Positions 22,858 to 34,187 of a DNA stretch of 64,000 nt are shown here, one piece after another. The notes beneath the pieces were generated by a model, which did not search any database, had not been told where the DNA came from, and was given only the letters and a program-made list of their open reading frames with translations. A program made the position numbers and the translations under genes. Each line of letters starts with the position of its first letter. Position 1 is the first letter of the stretch. This stretch comes from Flammulina velutipes. Lineage: Eukaryota; Basidiomycota; Agaricomycetes; Agaricales; Physalacriaceae. The stretch spans positions 2,790,001-2,854,000 of the forward strand of contig CM022369.1 in assembly GCA_011800155.1 (NCBI GenBank). Reading direction: 5' to 3'.

Positions 22858-23130
22858 TAAACATTACATCTGGTGCTGCCAGTGACCACTAATCGAAAAT
22901 TAGCGCATTAGTCTATTCAGGTATAAATACCCCGGGAATAATCGAGGAGGTGTGTGTGGTGTATTTCAAGAATTGGGAGTCGGGGTGAGCAAGATAAAGA
23001 AGCTCATTACATCCTCATTTCCCGTGCGCTATGCGCATTCAGTTCTTTGAAGTTCTTGCTGATCGCGACCTAATCCAACACATTTAGTCTGCTCTAAGAG
23101 GCTAGTAGCAGTGGCTCTGGGACATGCAGG
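22858..23130 (+). pseudogene. decayed copy of the SEC3 5' end (exon 1, intron 1, start of exon 2)
   Basis: The sequence from about 22868 aligns base by base with SEC3 at 26347-26582. Matching blocks include CGAAAATTA, TTACATCCTC.TTTCCCGT (the exon 1/donor junction), TTCTTGCTG.TCGCGAC in the intron and CTCTAAGAGGCT...GTGGCTCTGG at exon 2. The start codon is lost and small indels break the frame. It is the truncated end of tandem unit 1. Confidence 0.75.
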
Positions 23131-23176
23131 CTAAGTACATGTAGATTTCGGCTCGAACTCACCAGTTCAAATCGGC

Positions 23177-23293
23177 CACGTGACCGAGAACGCGATCGCG
23201 TCATGACAATAGGCACAAACATTCGAATCTTCCTCTCTTACCACCATTGTCCGCAACAAGTCGCTGCCGCCCCAATAGCGACGTAGATATAAA
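23177..23293 (+). promoter_or_regulatory. FunK1-2 promoter: CACGTG, CGATCGCGTCATGA block, TATA box
   Basis: CACGTG at 23177-23182, the palindrome ACGCGATCGCGT at 23190-23201, the block CGATCGCGTCATGA at 23193-23206 (one change from FunK1-1) and TATAAA at 23288-23293. Spacing to the start codon (138 bp from block end) is almost the same as in FunK1-1 (137 bp). Confidence 0.6.
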
Positions 23294-23343
23294 GATAGCC
23301 ATATGTGCGTTCTTTATTTCTACTTTGAACCACCTCACCAACC

Positions 23344-25953
23344 ATGTCACAGCAGGCTCAATTACAAGATACTCCCGCCAAATCATATAGGATCAGCCGC
23401 CAGGGCGCAGTGACGAAGAATCTTGTAGAACAGCGCGCAATGCTCAAGGAATCGACCAAACTCAAAAGCCTTACTGGACCAATCGACGCATTCGTTGCGC
23501 ACTACATGCCCTTCATGGATGGCAAAGATACTCTTGTCAATGCAGTCACGCAGAAGCTGATAAAGGGTAACGACCGCTGCCTGGACCAAGACGGCTGGAT
23601 CCCTATAAAGAAGCGGCCCGGCCTGAACGAAGACGAGACGTTTGCTGAAATGGCTAACATTGCCGAAGCTATATACCAAAAGGCCATTGAGCATGATCTC
23701 GACCTCATGGACCGACGAACGACGATTCTCGAGTGCCGCCCACGACAAGTAATGGCGGCTGAAGTTTCTGGTGGCAGTGGTTTGCCGGATGCGATGGCCA
23801 CAACCACAAAGCCGTCGGTTTCCGCTCCTGCGGGACCTAACGATGGTCGTAGACGGTCCCCTCGTCTTCAGGCGAAGGCGAAGGCTATCTTCTATGGCGA
23901 CGTCAACAAGAAGACCCGGAACGCCTCAGATGCCGGATTGGTTGGAGAGTTCAAGCTTCATTGCACTCCCAGCAGTATCGAAGATGTGAGTATCTCTTCC
24001 TTTTTAATGCTACTCTTATTTACTCTTTCACAGAATGAAGGAAATATTCTTCTGGGGAGTGGATTCATCCTATTCAACGATCCATGCCGACGGTTTGCTT
24101 TTGGATTTACGATTGAAGACAGCAGCCTGCGCCTTTGGTACTTTAGCCGTGGGCATATAGCTGTATCGGAGCGAGTTGATTTTCATGAGGTATTTCGTCT
24201 CTTCGCATCTGTTATCTCACATTCTCATTATCTGTGTAGAGCCCCGAGCATTTTGTTCGTTTCCTCCTGTTCATCACGTTTGCACCTCCCGAGGCGCTTG
24301 GCTATGATGCCACCGTCGAGCGCCTGGTCAAGACCAACGACGAAGGAAAGGTGGAAATTGCCTATCGTTATCAAGTCGGCGAAGAGTGGTATGAAACTAT
24401 CGGGAAACCCATCTACGAAGACCGATGCCTGGATATCGTCACACATGCCCCTCGTGTGTGGAAAGTGAAGAAAGTGTTGACGAACAGGAATGGCATACAA
24501 CGTTTCGCCGACGAGATCAACGTTCTCAAGGACTACTATCGGTACGACGATGCCAAGACCGAGAGTGAGATTCAGGCCGATATCTTTAGGAGACTGTGCC
24601 AGCTCGACCAGAAGAACGGTGCGCAAGGGAAACCGACGAAGCATGGAAGAGATGCTAGGCCACATTTCATGACGATCTTGGCCGACGAACCGGTCTTATT
24701 GGGGGACGGGGCGATCGACAAAACACCAGCTCGTCCGGATGGATTTGAGCTTTTCCACTACACGCAGACTGAGAAATTCGCTGCTCCAGCCTCCGTGTCT
24801 GGCGCTTGTCGCACCGACGGTCGCGATGCCGACAAGGATCAACCTGCAGGTTCCATTGGCTCGCAACCACGTTTGACTCTCCAACCTCGTGTCCACCAGC
24901 GCATCGTATTCAAAGAACTTTGCGACACTCTGTATACTTTGCGGGACTTCAAGACTTATGTGGACTGCCTCGCATCGGTTGCTCAAGGTTCGTTCTTTTT
25001 CCTACTCGATTGACGACTCTGTAAGCTGACGGTTGCTGTAGGACTACACTTTCTACGTCTTGCAGGATACGTCCACCGGGACATCAGTCCCGGGAATTGT
25101 CTCTACCGCGGTAAACAGGCGATTATCACCGACTTGGAGTACGCAAAGCCCTATGAAATGGCGTCGATGCATGATACACGGACTGTGAGTGTGATTTGCC
25201 CGTATGATAGTTTCTTTGTCGCTGATGCTTGCTGCGTAGGGTACTCCTGAGTTTATGGCTGTTGAAACCCAAAGGCGCCACCACATGTTCAAAGGTCGAT
25301 TGCCGAAGTGCGACTTCACGTTCAACTATTTTCACGACCTCGAGTCAGTGTTGTGGATGTTTATCTGGTTTATTTTCCAGAGGATTCCGGTTTCGTTGTT
25401 TTCACTCTTGTCCAAATCGATCATCAACCTGTTGCGCACACAGTGCCAACGCTTATTTGCTTGTGGTCCTGAGGGCTCTACGGACCGCTTGTTGTTATTG
25501 CGTGGCTGCGAGCATGCAGCATGGGAATTGCTCGAGCTCCTGTTTGTCGCCAATACCGGTTTGGACTTCCTGACGCCTGCTCTTGAAGATCTCATTGGCT
25601 CGTTCCGGGCCTGGTATACCGCCGTCGAAAGCACTACTCCCGTTGACGTTGGCGGTTCATTACGTTGGAGCGATGATGTGTTCAAAACGGAATACTACGA
25701 GAAGCTCGTCGATGCACTTTTGGATATTTCGAGCAAATTTATGAATGCACATCCGGCGGGTCTGAAAGTCAAATCGTTGATGGAGCACACAGAGGATCTA
25801 CGTGTTGCAGCTGTGAAGTCTCGAGGTGCTGAGGAGGGGAAATCTGGAGATAAGCGCAAGCGTGACGGGAAGGATGATGGGGCGGCTGAGAAGGGGGCCG
25901 AGGTGACCAACAATGGGCGTAGCCAAAAGAGCGACAAGAAGGCTAAGGTGTGA
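23344..25953 (+). CDS. FunK1-type protein kinase 2
   Basis: Exons 23344-23985, 24034-24189, 24240-24987, 25042-25184 and 25240-25953 give 800 residues. The first two exons have exactly the same length as in FunK1-1 (642 and 156 nt). Catalytic residues are kept: HRDISPGNC (527-535), Asp-Leu-Glu in IITDLEY, and GTPEFMA. The C-lobe from exon 5 on is clearly more diverged from FunK1-1 than the N-terminal half (for example LFACGPEGSTDRL against the other copy), so the halves have evolved at different rates or been homogenised unevenly. A Lys/Arg-rich tail ends the protein. The stop is 390 bp before the SEC3 start. Substrate unknown. Confidence 0.88.
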
Positions 25954-26343
25954 ACTTGAAGGGTTAGGTGAAGTAGGAACCGTTGACGTTCAATGTCATG
26001 TTATTATGTATATCTAGTATCTACCATATTCATGTAGCGAAGTGCTAGCGATATGAGTGGTTGTAAACTTGTAGATACTTCCTGAGAGCAAGTACAAATG
26101 TCATATCACACATTGACATGTATACGGAAGCTGAATTTAGCAACAATCGCTCACTCTTTTTGCATTCTCCATGGAGAAATGACTACTCTCATATATGTGG
26201 CGTAACTAACTCTGAGATTGTGTGACTTGTAACAAATCTACCTTGAATGAGTGCCTTGTGGGAGGTGGCGGGCAATTCCAAGAACGGCATTTTGGACATG
26301 TCTCGGCATTACGCGACTTGATCAGTGACCACCACGACCAACG
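25954..26343. other. intergenic between FunK1-2 and SEC3
   Basis: 3' flank of the kinase and promoter of SEC3. Part of it (about 26255-26340) retains faint similarity to the sequence before the SEC3 relic (22815-22865). No gene seen. Confidence 0.4.
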
Positions 26344-29300
26344 ATGGCTGGTGCTGTCGACCACAAACCGAAAATTATCGAATCAGTATTTTCACGTAGG
26401 AATGCAGCAGGAAATCTCGAAGAGGTCTATGTGGCGCACTTGAAGATCTGGGAAGACGGAGAGAACAACACAAGGAAGCCCCGTTACATCCTCCTTTCCC
26501 GTACGTTATTGCGTCCTTCTTGCTGTTCGCGACGCTGATCCGACGACTTCCGTCTCCTTCAAGAGGCTGCCAATGGCTCTGGATTTATTCACAAGTCAAA
26601 GTTGAACAGCAACGGCTCCTTCTCGGTGGGAAAGACATGGCGGCTGTCTGAACTGCGCGGATTATCCGTCACCACCGTGAGTAACGGTCCATAGCATGAT
26701 ATCCTCGACCTTGACGCCGCTCTAAGCCCAACGGATTCAACATTACTCTCTCGAGGACATATCGTTGGCACACAGAAAGCCCAGAAGACCAGCAGGCATT
26801 CCTTGACGCCATGATTAAACTCTTCCGTGCAGTTACCAAGGGCAACGCACCTCTCCAGGTCGAAGGGTTGGACAGTCAAGAACGTAAGCAAAGCGGTATT
26901 CGTGTCTTTTGTATTAACAATAACTGGTAGATGGACGACAGCGCATCCAAAGTGATTATCGGTCCGTCAGAACCCCGTCGCCAAATGGCCGTCCTTCGTC
27001 TTCGAGAACGTCCCCTTACATCTCTAGGGTGGCCCAGTACGATGAGAAAACCATGAGCACGGCCACTCTTGCTTCAAGTGTTCCCTCTAGAGCACCATCT
27101 CCTGCCCATTCCAATCGAAGTGGTCCCTCCGGTCGCTCAAAGGATCTAACACAGAACCGTCCTCGGCCTCCGTCACCAGCTCGTTCCCATGCAGGCTCTA
27201 TATCATCCTCCCGACTTCGATCCGGCTCTCATTCCTCGGTTGGTCGACAATCAATATCCTCGACAGCAACCACCATACCTCCTCCCCCACCGTCTTCCAC
27301 CTCAGCAATGGGGCCCCCGTTATCCGCACGAAGCAGTCCGAAAATCCCTCGAACTATGACTCCCGTGGCCGTGGCAAGTGAAGCACAGCCATTCACCCTG
27401 GCACCTGCTCCTCCCCAATCTCGCGCCGGAGCTGCGACTCCTCCACCTCCTCAGGCAAGGCAGACGAGGAAACCTTCTACCCGTACGCACACCTTACAAA
27501 ACGGAGCGGACGGCGCGTTACGTCGAGAACAAAACGCAAGGATATCATTCTATGATCCCGCCAATCAAGCTGTTATCGACCGTGTCATTGGCAGTGGAAA
27601 TGATGTTGATGGAGAGGAGGAGAATTCTCAAGCCACTATGGCAAGTGTTGAAGAAATGATCGAAGGCTACGAATGGGCAAGTGGGGACATCATTGGACGC
27701 AGGACTGCCCGTGGTGCGGCTGAGCTGATAGAAGCTCGCCTCCTCGACGAGCTAATGGCTCTCGAAAAGGCGAACATACATTCGTTTTTGGAATCGGATG
27801 ATCGCATTGGGGTAGTACTCAAGTTCATGGATGATGCTATGACCGAATTGGACAACATGGGCAGCCTGGTGTCGTCTTACAAGATTCATCTCAATGTGGG
27901 TATGGTTATTCGTCCTAATGAATAACGCTAATTTCTGCTGCAGGCCGTAGGCGACGATATCTCGTACATCCAGTCTCAAAATCGGGGACTCCAGGTTCAG
28001 ACTCAGAATCAGAAAGCTCTCATCGCTGAACTTGAGAATCTACTGGTGCGCTCGACGTGTTTACAGCCGTGTTTCTTTGCTGAACGATCTCCAGCAAACT
28101 GTCCAAGTCGATCAGGATGCACTGCTTACACTCAACAACGCGCAATCACTGGACAAGGCTGCTACTATACAGCGTATCGAGGAAGCGGCTGCGCAATTGT
28201 ACAAAGCCTTGTTAGCGGGAAAAGACACAGGTGTGTGAAAGTTGCGGTCTTCTCGGGCATCCACTAATGGTCGTCAAGATATGTCTGCCACTATCGAAAG
28301 GCTGCAAGAATATCGAACGCATAACGCGCAATTCTGCAAGCGCATCTTCGATTTCCTCTCAATAATGTTTACAGCACAGGTAATACTTTCAATTTTCTCG
28401 AGGGTTTTTTCTTAACGCTTGACCGATATTTAGTCGAAGATGTTGTTAGGCGACAACGATGGACTGTCAATTGTGGAGAAACGACGGCCAATCATGGCTT
28501 CACATCGAGAATTTGAGAATTATCTGGGTCGGTATGCGGGTATCATGCTCTACCTGAAGGAAATGGATGAAGCTGTCTATGGCAAGCTTTGCGCGGTAAG
28601 TGCATTTATCATCTCTGAAGTCACCATCCTTGACTGTTCCTAGGCATATTTTTCTGCTGCAAATGAGCTCCACGGAACTCAGGCAAGAGCGTTGATGACT
28701 ACATACGCAAAGTATGTCAAGAAAGTGCCTGACGAGGAGCAAGACATGGGTAAGTTACCGTGTGATACCTTGTACCTGTGATTGACTTTGGTTAGGTTTT
28801 GCGGCTGCCACGACTCCCACAGGCATCAAGGCATCGGGAATGAAGCGCGCTGGCACCATTATGCGTTCTCCAATGGACCGTAAGGATAAAGACAAAGGAG
28901 ATGGTAATCTCAAAGCCGCTGAGGTAACTCAATTTGATCTATAGCTCTCTTATTTAATGATTTATCGCTTGAAAATAGGTCCTGGACATGATATTGTCGC
29001 AAATTGCGCCTGTCCTTACGCGCGAGAACGACTTTTTGACAGATTTCCTGCAGATAAACGACGCGGCATTAACATTTGCGGATTATATGGGCCTGGATAA
29101 CTACTTCAGGCGCCAGGCTGCACGAAGCGCGGGCGTTAGCCAGACTACGATGAAGCTTGTCAGGGGTGCATTGGAGCTTATTTTCAGTTTCCTTCCTGCG
29201 GAATTGAAGACGTGGATTGACGCTTCTTTGGTTAAGGACCAGATGTATGTCTTGTTCTTTTTGGCTTTTGAGAGCCATCTATTTACGTCTATCAGGCAGA

Positions 29301-30392
29301 TATTCGGAGTCGTAGCATGTCTGGAGCGTTTTATAAACGACTCAGACGAGCGAAACAGCCATTTCTTCATTTCTGTCTTGGAAAAGCAACACACGCGACT
29401 CAAAGGTCTGCTTGATCGTCATATTGTACGTTCCTTTCTTGATGATACGCCTCATCACCCGATCTAATCCGTCCCGATGCAGAACGAACAAATCCAGATA
29501 GTCGAGCAAACGAAATTGACGAGTAAGAAGCGCAGAGGAGTGGCACCTTTCGTCAAGCATTTCCCAGTCTACATTGGTCACATCGAGTCCCAGCTTGTAG
29601 GCTACGACGATCTTGAGATAAGGGCACATGTGGATGGCGCGTATGAGAGCATTGTCCAGACGATGTTCGAGAATTTGAAGCAGATGGCCAAGCTGGACGG
29701 AGAAGGGGAAGACAAGGGCCAGTTGAACTACCACGTTATTCTCATTGGTGAGTTGACCATGCTAAGCGAGTGCGGATGGGCTTCTGACAACCCTTTGACA
29801 GAGAACATGCATCATTTCGTAGCGGAGACGTCGCAGATGGAGCAGGGTACCGCCTCGAGTTTCTTGAAGAAAGCAGAGGGGATATATGAGGAGAATCTCA
29901 ACGCCTACGTCAAGATAGTGCTACGGCGACCGTTTGCGAGGATCATCGTACGTTCTGTGTTGACCATGAGATGTGTAGTTGGCTCACCATTATCTTCTGT
30001 CACAGGATTACTTCGAAGGAGTGGAACGACTGCTCAAGACCACTGCCCCAACTGAGGTGGCCACAAATAGCAGTTACAACCGCCACCAACTCAAGAAGGT
30101 CGTCAAGGAGTACAGCACGAAGGATGTGAAGAAGGCGATTGATGCGCTGTTCAAACGTGTTGAGAAGCACTTCACTGAGGCGTCGGAGAAGACGACGACG
30201 GAGGAGAATGGGGGGATAGCGCCTGGGACAGTTATGGTGGGTGTGTGGAAGGCGTGTGAGGAGGAGCTGTTGAGGATCACGGAGTTGTTCTCGAAGAGGA
30301 TTTCGCAGTGTTATCCGGACGCTGGTGTTAGCTTGGATTATAGCGCTGGGGATGTTGAGGGTGCTTTCAAGCGACATCGTGTAGGGTCGTAG
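26344..30392 (+). CDS. SEC3: exocyst complex subunit Sec3
   Basis: It marks sites of polarised secretion at the plasma membrane and tethers secretory vesicles as part of the eight-subunit exocyst. Fifteen exons (26344-26500, 26564-26676, 26727-26883, 26931-27895, 27944-28045, 28095-28230, 28279-28379, 28434-28595, 28644-28749, 28796-28923, 28979-29244, 29296-29425, 29483-29747, 29802-29947, 30006-30392) join in phase to 1106 residues. The N-terminal PIP2-binding PH-like domain shows KPRYILLS and FSVGKTWRLSEL. A Ser/Pro-rich linker (about 150-300) leads to the Sec3 C-terminal rod, with ARLLDELMALEKANIHSFL and a coiled coil. The 5' end was duplicated upstream and decayed at 22858-23130. Confidence 0.9.
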
Positions 30393-30883
30393 TACAGGCT
30401 TCTGTTATACTCTATATATTATTTGGTGGCTGTATCCTTGCAGTTGAGACTTCAGATGTGGCGGGGAAGCGTTTCAGCTTCCTTCACCGTTGAACGTTTT
30501 CGTCAAGGCCAGAAACATGACACTGCCAACGCAAGTCCACGATTACGTAAGTGTGTCAAGTGGCAAATCTTCACTATCAAAACTTGAGCTTGAACTGCCA
30601 TGTACCTGGGGCGCTACGACGGACTGTGCTAGGGAAGCTGTCTGGATCTTTTTCATCGCAAATGTGGCAATGTCTGATACTCTGTGGCCCCTCCGACTAG
30701 CTGTGAACTGGACGACTTGCTTCTCAATTTAAGGATCTAGACATGGCGTCTATCTCACATCGCTTATATGTTCTACCACACCACCTGTTGTATTCCTGTT
30801 CTATGGCCACCAAATACATAAAAGAGACGCTGTCCCATGTTCAGACGTAAAGTTTTCTTCAGCTGGGCTGAACATTGCTTGAT
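30393..30883. other. intergenic
   Basis: SEC3 3' flank and promoter of the next gene; an A-rich ATACATAAAAGAG near 30817 could act as its TATA element. No gene seen. Confidence 0.4.
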
Positions 30884-32196
30884 ATGTCGCAACACCCACG
30901 CCACATATGTTTCAAAGCCCTGGTGGCATTCATTCTCGCTGTTGCTTTTGTGATCTCATGGTTCGGTAGCGCGCGTGCTATGTACGCTGTTCTTTCCAAA
31001 CATCCTTTGAAACCTGCCTTACATACCCTCCATTTCTAGTCCTACTTCTCTTTCCAAACTGAACGTCGTGCGCCCGGGCTCGGAGAGCACATCCATCTTC
31101 CATCGTATTAATCTTCGGGAGGCGGCTCCCCGAGAGGAACTTGGAGGTCAGACATCGGATGGTCCCAGCCACACCGAGAAAGCGCGCTTCAAACGGCAGG
31201 ACGAGACTGACGGCGATAAACCAGAGGTTAAAGACGGTGAAACCGACAACAGCGCTAAAGACGACGATAGTGGCCCCAAAGACGATACTAGTAACACGGG
31301 AGAAACGGATAGTGGCACGAAAGACGAAGATAGCCATAGCGATACTAAAGGCAACGCCAAGATCAAGGCTCCCATATTTGAAGTCAAAAAATTCGAATTC
31401 GATCTCTCTAATAACAAGGGAACATTCAATGGCGAAGAGGTCATCCTTGTGGGCAAAAAATACGAACCAGGCCTCGATCAAGACCCAGAAAAAATCTGGA
31501 CAAAGTACATTGTTGCAAGGACCTCCGATAAGCAGAAGGTTGGCTTCTTGAGGGTTGCTGATCTCCGTGTGGCGCGTAAATTGCAGGTTGAAGAAGCCGT
31601 AAAAGCAGAAGGCAAATTCGCAAGGAAGGTGCGTCATACCAGTCCGTCACTGGGTATTTCTTGATTAGCTCATATGGGGACTAGATGAAGGATAAGATGT
31701 ATATGTGGTCAAGGCATGTCGGCAATCATTATGCAGTCATGTACAGATACATACGAGGAGACGAGCTCAAGTTTATGCCAGAATGGGCTTCCCAAGAGGA
31801 CTGGGCCGAAAAGAAAATGCTTTCGCAGTGCAAAACAGGCATGATGAAGAAACAGGAAGAGATGGTCAAGTATCTTGCGTACGTGATTCTCTCCCTCCTC
31901 TAACCCCATCTACTTATCAGTGCAACAGCATAGATAGGATTGGTCTATTCTCTTGGGTGACCGACAAAGAATGTAAGGATTGGTACCCCGTGGAGGCTCC
32001 TCCTCGCTTTGAGTATATAAACAAAAAATGGAGTACAGTAGACATGCGAGGGGCACAGACATTGGATGAGAAGGAAAGGGATGGGTATCTGAAAAAGGTA
32101 CAAGAGCGTGTTGAGAAGTCTTTCACTACGACGAGGCTAAAGGAAGCTAAGGAGAAGTTGAAGGATAAGAAACCATTTGACTCTGCATTCAAGTAA
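30884..32196 (+). CDS. secreted or membrane-anchored protein of unknown family, paralogue 1
   Basis: Exons 30884-30981, 31040-31628, 31685-31878 and 31929-32196 give 382 residues. The N-terminus is a signal peptide or anchor: a hydrophobic core (about residues 11-27) followed by GSARA. Next comes a stretch rich in Asp, Lys, Ser and Thr (about 75-140), a conserved domain (VKKFEFDLSNNKGTFNGEEV, a WTKYIVA strand), a block with Met-Tyr-Met-Trp and YRYIRG, and a final domain with DWYPVEAPPRFEY and MRGAQTLDEKE. The gene at 39534-40794 is a paralogue with the same four-exon plan. I do not recognise the family; it could be an extracellular effector-like or cell-wall protein. Confidence 0.75.
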
Positions 32197-32299
32197 TGTA
32201 AGTCGTATGATGGGGAATCTCCATGTTCGTATACATTCAAACTCATAATCAAGTACACTATATATCATTACGAGCTTGGTGAACGTCAGGTCTCAGTCG

Positions 32300-32792
32300 T
32301 GAAGACCTCATGCGAGGCGCGGCACCTCATACGTTCTGCGACTTACTTGATGATCTATACGTCCGCGATTCCCCTCTTGGTTTTCTCTCAAATGCCGTTT
32401 TCGACCTCTTCAAGGCTTCAGGGACTGGTATGCCTTGGTTGAAAGTTCAACGCCACTCAGCGCTAACGGATCACTGCGTTGGAGCGATGATGTCTTCAAA
32501 GCTGAAGTGACATTACAATACTGTTTGCCTCTTTTTTTGCAGACAATTCAAAGCGGCTAGCAGGACCGATGGAAATGAAATCACTACAGGAGTAGTATGA
32601 AGAACTTCGACGCGTTGAAGGTAGTCAATCGAACTCTGCCGACAAGAAGTGGAGAAAGGTCGACGTAGAGCTAGTAAACGAAAGCGCCATGGAGAGAACG
32701 ATGGCGCTGTTGCAAGGGAGGCAGAGACAATAACCAAGGGACCAAAGCGCAGTAAGACGACCAAGAGCAATAAACAGAGCAAGGGTACTTAG
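32300..32792 (+). pseudogene. FunK1 kinase relic (C-terminal third)
   Basis: The sequence matches the last exon of the FunK1 genes, most closely those at 50913-56488. Matching parts are the CCTCTTGGTTTTCT...GCCGTTTT segment, the stretch CACTCAGCGCTAACGGATCA, CTGCGTTGG.GCGA.GATGTCTTCAA, and a tail that still reads as basic repeats (AAACGAAAGCGC, AAGACGACCAAGAGC) ending in TAG. The frame is broken several times and a T-rich insertion follows about 32518. No N-lobe or catalytic loop is present. It lies alone, far from both kinase pairs. Confidence 0.75.
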
Positions 32793-32965
32793 GAAGAGTC
32801 AGATCTGTATTACCTATAGGGATATGTTGTAACTGAAGCTTGAACCTATGGATGTTTGTTTATCCACAGCATGTGAACTATGTAGACAATCTGGCACGTG
32901 GAATGACTGGCAGCGGGGTGAGCATCCCATCTCCGAAAATTGACATCTAGTAGTAATTGTAAACT

Positions 32966-34047
32966 CTACAGCTTTGACATGGACACCAGGAAGCCACCAT
33001 CCAACCTCAACGTCGCGCCATTGACGAATGCCCCTGCAGCGCTAGACAAAAAGAGAGCTGCACCCGCGACATCCTCCGGTTTACCAATGCGGTTGAGCGG
33101 TATTGACGCCTTGAGGACATCCCCAACGGTATCTAGTGTGTGGGCAGTCACTACAAGCAAGCAGGCAGCACGTCAGTAACACTGCCAATCACTCGGCTCT
33201 GAACACTCATACTTTTGCTCGGGAAAGGGCCGCACGCAATCGTGTTCGATACAACTCCCTCGGGACCAAGTCTACCGCCGAGGTGGCGACTTAGATGGTG
33301 TAGCGCAGCTTTGGAAGCCGAGTAGGCGTACGTTTCGTGCGCCGGCACGCCTAGCCCTTCGACGGACCCAATCTACGACACAATTAATGATAGGTTCTAA
33401 GGCAATTAGACATGCATACGTTGATGATACGAGCCGGGTCGACATAGACATCGCCTTGCTTCGACGCGTCGGCCGCAGCGCGCAGGAGCGGAAGCAGCTT
33501 CTGCGTAACTGTAAACACGCGATGTACATTTAGCGTCAAAACTTTGGTGAACGCGGCGTCCTATATGGCTATAAGTTATTGAAGCCGAGAATATATGAAA
33601 GCCAGGACATACAGGATATTCATCCAATGCATCGCCCCAAGCAGCGCCCGCGTTGTTCACCAATACATGTATCATCTTCTCCTTGGACGCCAGCTCCTGT
33701 GCTAGGCGCTCCACGTCCTCGAGCTTCGCCAAATTGGCGGGTACCGTCAGACAAGTTCCCGGGCCGAGCGCATTCAGTTCAGCGGCCGTTGCGTCCAGTT
33801 CTTTGACAGTCCGCGCAGTAATGTACACCTGTTCGACGCGTTAAAATAGCCAGACATTCCATAGAACGTGCATAGGCAGACCTTTGCACCGTTCTTGACG
33901 AACCCCGTAGCGATCTAAGGCAAAGGTTAGCAAGTCATTCAACCTCTGCACAAAACATACCATCTTGCCAACACCGCGACAACCGCCCGTCACGACGACG
34001 ACCTTGTCCTTGACACTAAACAGGTTTGCAATCTCAAACGAAGACAT
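32966..34047 (-). CDS. short-chain dehydrogenase/reductase
   Basis: Exons 34047-33961, 33914-33882, 33828-33613, 33560-33420, 33372-33213 and 33150-32966 give 273 residues. It is a classical SDR of the Rossmann fold. The cofactor motif TGGCRGVGK is at about residues 20-28, NNAG lies after VHVL-like strand 4, and the catalytic YSASK (Tyr-x3-Lys) follows a Ser-containing strand (INVGSVEG). NADP(H) use is suggested by a basic/aromatic start of strand 2 (YITARTVKEL). Related agaricomycete proteins are often named 3-oxoacyl-ACP reductase (RhlG-like), but the substrate cannot be read from sequence. The second exon is only 33 nt. Confidence 0.85.
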
Positions 34048-34187
34048 GATGGTACGCAGAGACAATCTTCCGCTGCCATACTCATGGTCACCGCAAAAGA
34101 CGAACCGAGCACCGGTTCTCTCTCTCGGCTCCGGCTATATCGCAAACCCGGTCATTATGTACGCCACACTTCTACTTCTACAACCTA

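Larger units (their letters stand above)
19828..23130 (+). repeat. tandem duplication unit 1 (FunK1 promoter and gene plus SEC3 5' relic)
   Basis: Unit 1 begins at the shared GTTCAAATCGG near 19828, covers the FunK1 gene and ends in decayed SEC3 sequence near 23130. Unit 2 repeats the same order from about 23165 and continues into the intact SEC3 gene. The offset is about 3.3-3.4 kb. Confidence 0.7.
23165..26590 (+). repeat. tandem duplication unit 2 (FunK1 promoter and gene plus SEC3 5' end)
   Basis: The second copy of the unit starts at GTTCAAATCGG near 23165, holds FunK1-2 and runs into the intact SEC3 gene. Homology with unit 1 stops near the beginning of SEC3 exon 2. Because SEC3 is intact here, this is probably the original arrangement. 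Confidence 0.65.
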
